From the NCBI GenBank assembly GCA_025360525.1, contig JANYCA010000090.1, forward strand, positions 1 through 57,549: DNA of 57,549 nt. Direction: 5' to 3'. A program made the translations under genes and the position numbers. The notes under the pieces were generated by a model. It had not been told where the DNA came from. It worked only from the letters and a program-made list of their open reading frames with translations, and ran no database searches. Below are positions 53,951 through 57,549 of the stretch, piece after piece. Every line of letters begins with the position of its first letter. Positions within the stretch are counted from its first letter, which is position 1. The DNA is from Chitinophagaceae bacterium (GTDB lineage: Bacteria > Bacteroidota > Bacteroidia > Chitinophagales > Chitinophagaceae).

Positions 53951-55243
53951 TTATTTACTTTTAATAGCAGAAGCTTCCTGTTCCAATATAAAACTTCTCA
54001 GCATATTTAAAGCATTGGTAGCGGTTAGTTCAATGTTCCGCTGCCTGTCGAACCGGAACTGCATTTTTTTTGCGATAATATGGTGGGTATTCCCAACGGC
54101 TATCCATACGGTGCCCAACGGTTTATCTTCAGTGCCGCCATCGGGGCCCATAATGCCGGATACAGCAATGGTGTAATCAGCCTGTATATTTTTTAATGCG
54201 CCCTTCGCCATTTGTATCACCACCTCTTCACTCACTGCACCAAGAGTCTCCAATATGTTTTTATCTACCTGCAGCAGGTTTTCTTTTGCCGTGTAAGAAT
54301 AGCTTACCACACTGCCAATGTAAAATGCTGATGCCCCTGCCTTTGCAGTAAAGAGGCTTGCGATATAGCCACCAGTGCAGCTTTCAGCTGTAGAAACAGT
54401 TTTATTGCCGGCTATTAGCAACCTGGCAACTACCTCCTGCATGGGCAAATCTTCGTTGGTTACCAGGTAATCTTTTACCAATACCTGTAAGGCGGTAAAT
54501 TGTTGTTCAAGCCGTGCTTCTGTGGTAGTTTTATCAACACCTGTGGCAGATAAACGCAGCCGCACCATTCCGTAGTTGGGCAGGTAAGCCAGCTTAATAT
54601 CAGCGGGCAAGGCCTCTTCAAAATCTTGTATTAAATCTGCCAAGAATGATTCACCGACACCAGCCGTAAGTAAAGTACGGTGTGCAATATGCGGAAACGA
54701 AAACTGCTGCTTAAGCGCCGGTATCACATCATCCGTCATCATGCCTTTCATCTCGTGCGGCACGCCGGGCATACTTACAAATATTTTTTTATTGTGGTCC
54801 GTTTCGTTGATGCATTTTTGAAACCACATGCCCGGAGCGGTACCTCTTTTATTTAGAATTACTTTACAATTGTCGGGTACTTCGGCCTGTTTAAGGTTGC
54901 GTTCAATCATGGGCCTTTTCAGGATGTTTTCAAAAATGTTTTTCACATTGGTCAATGCGCCTGCATCTACCACCATACTGCCCTTAAAATATTTACAAAG
55001 CAATGGTTTGGTGATGTCGTCTGCAGTTGGGCCAAGCCCTCCCGTTATAAGGATGATATCAGCATGGCTGCTTTCTTCATCCAGTGCAGTCCAGATTTCT
55101 TCCCACACATCGCCCACTGCAACCCGCCTTACCACCCTAATGCCGGCTTTGCTTAATTCCTGTGCCATCCAGGCGCTGTTGGTGTCAATAACCTGTCCTA
55201 TCAATAATTCGTCGCCAATGGTAATGATGCTTGCTTGTGTCAT
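53951..55243 (-). CDS. cinA: CinA: nicotinamide-nucleotide amidohydrolase/ADP-ribose pyrophosphatase-type protein
   Basis: Two-domain CinA proteins recycle pyridine nucleotides: the N-domain (COG1058) is a molybdopterin-binding-fold pyrophosphatase and the C-domain (PncC) deamidates NMN. The 430 residues hold both: N-terminal SIITIGDELLIGQVIDTNS, LITGGLGPTADDITK, and GTAPGMWF with MPGVPHEM, then the C-domain with TVSTAESCTGGYIASL and VSGIMGPDGGTEDKPLGTVW. A one-mismatch promoter box TATCTTTC lies at 55256-55263. It is separate from the downstream E2 gene, which has its own promoter box. Confidence 0.95.
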   Translation of the reverse strand: MTQASIITIGDELLIGQVIDTNSAWMAQELSKAGIRVVRRVAVGDVWEEIWTALDEESSHADIILITGGLGPTADDITKPLLCKYFKGSMVVDAGALTNVKNIFENILKRPMIERNLKQAEVPDNCKVILNKRGTAPGMWFQKCINETDHNKKIFVSMPGVPHEMKGMMTDDVIPALKQQFSFPHIAHRTLLTAGVGESFLADLIQDFEEALPADIKLAYLPNYGMVRLRLSATGVDKTTTEARLEQQFTALQVLVKDYLVTNEDLPMQEVVARLLIAGNKTVSTAESCTGGYIASLFTAKAGASAFYIGSVVSYSYTAKENLLQVDKNILETLGAVSEEVVIQMAKGALKNIQADYTIAVSGIMGPDGGTEDKPLGTVWIAVGNTHHIIAKKMQFRFDRQRNIELTATNALNMLRSFILEQEASAIKSK

Positions 55244-55279
55244 ACTGTAAATGGGGAAAGATAACGAGAAGTAAAGTAT

Positions 55280-55870
55280 TTAAGCGTAAGAAACTCCTTC
55301 ATAAATATCTTTTAATAAAATATTGAGTTGAATGCTGTCGATTGTAAAGGATTGTTCCAATGATCTGTAATCGGTAAGTTGCCAGCTGCCATCTGCATTG
55401 CGGACATGCTTTTCTGCATAAATTTTTTCCGTATCCACCAATATGTATTCATTAAGCGAATCAATATCCCTGTACAAAGTAAACTTTTCGCCTTTGTTGT
55501 AATTACGGGTTAATTTGGACAATAACTCAATAATAACCGTTGGATTGGTGGCAGTGTCAAATTCATTATCGGTTAAGTGAGGTTCGCCACAAATGATGCT
55601 AATGTCAGGATAAGTGTACAAGGTGTTTTTGGGAATATGAATCCTTAAATCGCTGCCGTAAGGCCTGCAACCTTTGCCTTTAAGTTTATTTCCAATATCA
55701 GTAAATAAGTTAGAGAATATAACATTGTGTTGCAACGATGCGCCACTCATGGCAAAAACTTCACCCTGGTAATATTCATGCTTTTCCAATGCACCACGTT
55801 CAACGGCTAAATACTCGTATGGCAAAATGTTGTTGTATTTGAGTGCAGGTTCATTCATGATATTTTCCAT
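55280..55870 (-). CDS. Uma2 family (DUF820) PD-(D/E)XK nuclease-like protein
   Basis: A 196-residue protein of the Uma2/DUF820 family, which has the restriction-endonuclease fold and no settled role. Family motifs are LPYEYLAVER-type start, HEYYQGEVFAMSGAS, GSDLRIHI, the catalytic YPDISIICG (Asp) and NPTVIIELLSKLT (Glu), and KFTLYRDIDSLNEYILVD. Start at 55870, or 12 bases later at 55858; a TAAATTTG box five bases upstream of the first ATG favours the second. Such genes are scattered and horizontally mobile in Bacteroidota and Cyanobacteria. Confidence 0.85.
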   Translation of the reverse strand: MENIMNEPALKYNNILPYEYLAVERGALEKHEYYQGEVFAMSGASLQHNVIFSNLFTDIGNKLKGKGCRPYGSDLRIHIPKNTLYTYPDISIICGEPHLTDNEFDTATNPTVIIELLSKLTRNYNKGEKFTLYRDIDSLNEYILVDTEKIYAEKHVRNADGSWQLTDYRSLEQSFTIDSIQLNILLKDIYEGVSYA

Positions 55871-55874
55871 AGAT

Positions 55875-55882
55875 CAAATTTA
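55875..55882 (-). promoter_or_regulatory. -7 box for the Uma2 gene
   Basis: The minus strand reads TAAATTTG (TAnnTTTG) directly before the gene; transcription would begin at or just before the first ATG. Confidence 0.4.
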
Positions 55883-55967
55883 ATTCTTTTAGCCACCTGT
55901 ATTATTTTTTACTGAAAAAATGTTATTCGTATTGAACCTATTAAAGTAATTTAGTAAAAAAATAAAT

Positions 55968-56402
55968 ATGCAAACACAAAATTTTAAAAATCATTCCCAG
56001 TTGGTGCCTTTGTTCCACTTTGTAACACTGCCTGCAATCCTGGCGCTCCTTATCGGTTCATTTTTTAATTTGTCTGAAGCAGTAGGTAAAGGCGAAGGAA
56101 TATATAGTGCGTCGCTCATTTGCCTTATCGCAATGATTTTATTATTGCTGGCTTTTTTAGCACGTGTGTTCGGGCTTAAAGCCCAGGACAGGGCAATAAG
56201 AGCAGAAGAAAATTTCAGGCATTTTTTGGCAACCGGTAAACCAATGGACAGCCGACTTCGGTTAAGCCAGGTTATTGCTTTGCGATTTGCAAGTGACGCT
56301 GAATTTTTAGCCCTAGCGAAAAAAGCTGCGGATGAAAACCTTAGTTCAAAAGATATTAAGCAAGCCATTATTGACTGGAGAGGAGATTACCATAGAGTTT
56401 AA
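55968..56402 (+). CDS. DUF6526 family membrane protein
   Basis: A 144-residue protein: polar N-terminus with QNFKNHSQLVPLFHF, two membrane segments (about 22-40 and 48-68), then a cytoplasmic helical domain with KAQDRAIRAEENFRHFLATGK and SRLRLSQVIALRFASDAEF. This is the layout of DUF6526 proteins, which are common in this phylum and have no known function. It is monocistronic and followed by a terminator hairpin. Confidence 0.8.
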   Translation: MQTQNFKNHSQLVPLFHFVTLPAILALLIGSFFNLSEAVGKGEGIYSASLICLIAMILLLLAFLARVFGLKAQDRAIRAEENFRHFLATGKPMDSRLRLSQVIALRFASDAEFLALAKKAADENLSSKDIKQAIIDWRGDYHRV

Positions 56403-56436
56403 AAATATTTTTTGTGCAGATAGATGATATTTAAAA

Positions 56437-56474
56437 GGGGCTTATCTTTTTTCAACCGAAAATTAATAAGCCCC
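56437..56474. terminator. Bidirectional terminator candidate between the DUF6526 and Fe-S genes
   Basis: GGGGCTTAT (56437-56445) pairs with ATAAGCCCC (56466-56474) around a 20-base loop, between two convergent genes. Flanking A and T runs fit termination in either direction, but the loop is long. Confidence 0.6.
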
Positions 56475-56519
56475 CTTCATTTATTTAAAAAATAAATCGA
56501 ATTCTTTCTATTGCTAAAC

Positions 56520-57549
56520 TTATCCCTTTAAATCCTCCACCCATTTATCCCTGTCATCCGGCGAAAATTTCCAGGGAGCAAAATTGTTTTCAATATTGCT
56601 AAACAGGCCGTTCCATTCTTGTGGCGCATTGCTGTCTTCCATTATTAGCGCCCTGCGCATTTGTAAAATAATATCCAATGGGCTGATGCTCACCGGGCAT
56701 TCTTCCACACAGGCATTGCAAGTGGTGCAGGCCCGCAGTTCTTCAACCGAAATATAATTATTCAGCAGTAATTTTCCGTCATCTTTAAAACTGCTGTTGC
56801 TGTTAATATTTTTTCCTACTTCCTGCAGCCTGTCTCTTGTATCCATCATTATTTTTCGTGGACTCAATAGTTTTCCTGTTTGCGTAGCAGGACAAGCAGC
56901 GCTACATCTTCCGCATTCTGTGCAACTGTAGGCATCTAATAAATTTTTCCAGCTTAAATCAAAAATATCTTTGGCGCCAAACTTCATTGTATTGGCTTCA
57001 TTGCCCGTTGTAGGTGCTAATTCCGGTTGCATCATATACTTAACTTCGTTCTGCACATTTTCCATGTTGGTCATTTTGCCCATTACGTCTAAACGGGCAT
57101 AGTATGCATTTGGAAAAGCCAGCATAATATGGAGGTGTTTGCTGTAAGGCAGGTAGTTTAAAAACGCCAGGATTCCGATTATATGCAGCCACCAACAAGA
57201 TCTTTCGAAAGCGATTAATGTACTGGTGGAAAGTCCATTAAAAACAGGCGCCAACATACCACTTATGACGAAGTTACCGGTATCATGATAGTGCTCAGCA
57301 CCCTGTAACTGCAATGTTCTGTCCGTGGCGTTCATTGTTAAAAAAAGACTCATCAAAATAATTTCTACCAGCAAAATATAGTTGGCATCACTGCGTGGCC
57401 AGCCGTTTAAATCTTTGCTGATAAAACGTTTTAACTTTAGTACGTTGCGTCTTGCTAAAAAAATTACGCATACTATTATCACGCCCAATGCTAATATTTC
57501 AAAAAAATTAATCAGAAAAGTGTAGAGCCCCCCGGTAGCAGGAAGAAAT
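56520..57549 (-). CDS. Membrane-bound (Fe-S)-binding oxidoreductase, 3' part (runs off the right edge)
   Basis: The frame is open to the window edge, so the start codon lies outside; a TTG at 57488 is internal to a continuing membrane segment (LYTFLINFFEILALG). Visible parts: at least three membrane helices of the NarI/HdrE-like kind (57549 to about 57090), a linker, and two 4Fe-4S motifs, CTECGRCSAACP and CTTCNACVEECP, near the C-terminus. This is the layout of heterodisulfide-reductase-related proteins that pass electrons from quinol to a soluble partner, often an adjacent HdrB/LutA-like protein. On this strand the next gene downstream is convergent, so any partner would lie upstream, outside the window. 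Confidence 0.8.
   Translation of the reverse strand, partial: FLPATGGLYTFLINFFEILALGVIIVCVIFLARRNVLKLKRFISKDLNGWPRSDANYILLVEIILMSLFLTMNATDRTLQLQGAEHYHDTGNFVISGMLAPVFNGLSTSTLIAFERSCWWLHIIGILAFLNYLPYSKHLHIMLAFPNAYYARLDVMGKMTNMENVQNEVKYMMQPELAPTTGNEANTMKFGAKDIFDLSWKNLLDAYSCTECGRCSAACPATQTGKLLSPRKIMMDTRDRLQEVGKNINSNSSFKDDGKLLLNNYISVEELRACTTCNACVEECPVSISPLDIILQMRRALIMEDSNAPQEWNGLFSNIENNFAPWKFSPDDRDKWVEDLKG

Noticed and set aside
1..57549. tRNA, rRNA, CRISPR, riboswitch, prophage or insertion sequence
   Set aside because: I looked for cloverleaf/CCA ends, regularly spaced repeats, transposase and integrase motifs and long terminal inverted repeats and found none that I could support by eye.

Overview
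The window reads as ordinary chromosome of a member of the Bacteroidota, most likely the Chitinophagaceae/Chitinophagales. The grounds are AT-rich DNA with A-rich spacers before start codons, several exact copies of the Bacteroidota -7 promoter box TAnnTTTG, and typical families: secreted DUF3857/transglutaminase-like proteins, an OmpL-like porin, a kdp locus with a split KdpD, a DUF11 surface protein, a malic enzyme-phosphotransacetylase fusion, DUF1361 and DUF6526 proteins. I see no rRNA, tRNA, CRISPR array, prophage or insertion sequence. The only plainly acquired piece is a two-gene toxin-antitoxin cassette.

Layout. 1-428: 5' part of queG (leftward). 668-6718: three secreted DUF3857 proteins in tandem; the first two are paralogues that lack the transglutaminase Cys and His, the third keeps them. 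6761-17033: housekeeping and envelope genes (serine hydrolase, ClpB, a DsbA-like protein, an orphan ABC ATPase, 3-methyladenine glycosylase, an EI24 membrane protein, a RsmI-like methyltransferase, a secreted M28 peptidase). 17353-20765: malic enzyme followed by a protein with kinase-like motifs. 20922-22485: MlaE/MlaF lipid transporter core. 22740-25767: a small regulon-like cluster in which a winged-helix regulator sits between two membrane-protein genes that carry the same palindrome just before their starts; the second is CreD with an extra N-terminal membrane domain. 25892-27760: a ferritin-like di-iron domain fused to a diacylglycerol/undecaprenol kinase domain, then a DUF1361 protein. 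28064-33551: a surface protein, a tandem thioredoxin protein, a CE2-type esterase and an aldo/keto reductase, followed by a decayed glycoside-hydrolase-like remnant.

34063-45429 is a potassium-uptake region, read leftward: an NtrC-type response regulator with its own promoter and terminator, then a 28-residue membrane ORF, kdpF, kdpA, kdpB, kdpC, an OmpL-like porin, the KdpD sensor half and a separate PAS histidine kinase. A YoeB-type toxin-antitoxin pair on the opposite strand splits the row between kdpC and the porin. 45828-50017 holds an uncharacterised Cys-rich 614-residue protein divergent from hemN (oxygen-independent coproporphyrinogen oxidase), with a near-consensus FNR box in front of hemN, then an Rrf2 regulator with three clustered cysteines; together this looks like an oxygen/iron-sulfur responsive group. 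50073-57549: beta-helix surface protein, PdxH, 2-oxoacid dehydrogenase E2, CinA, a Uma2 nuclease, a DUF6526 protein and the 3' part of a membrane-bound iron-sulfur oxidoreductase that runs off the right edge.

Most noteworthy: the ferritin-like/DAGK fusion, the palindrome-sharing regulator/CreD cluster, the extra micro-ORF ahead of kdpF, the toxin-antitoxin cassette inside the kdp row, the FNR-hemN arrangement, and the kinase-like protein after the malic enzyme.
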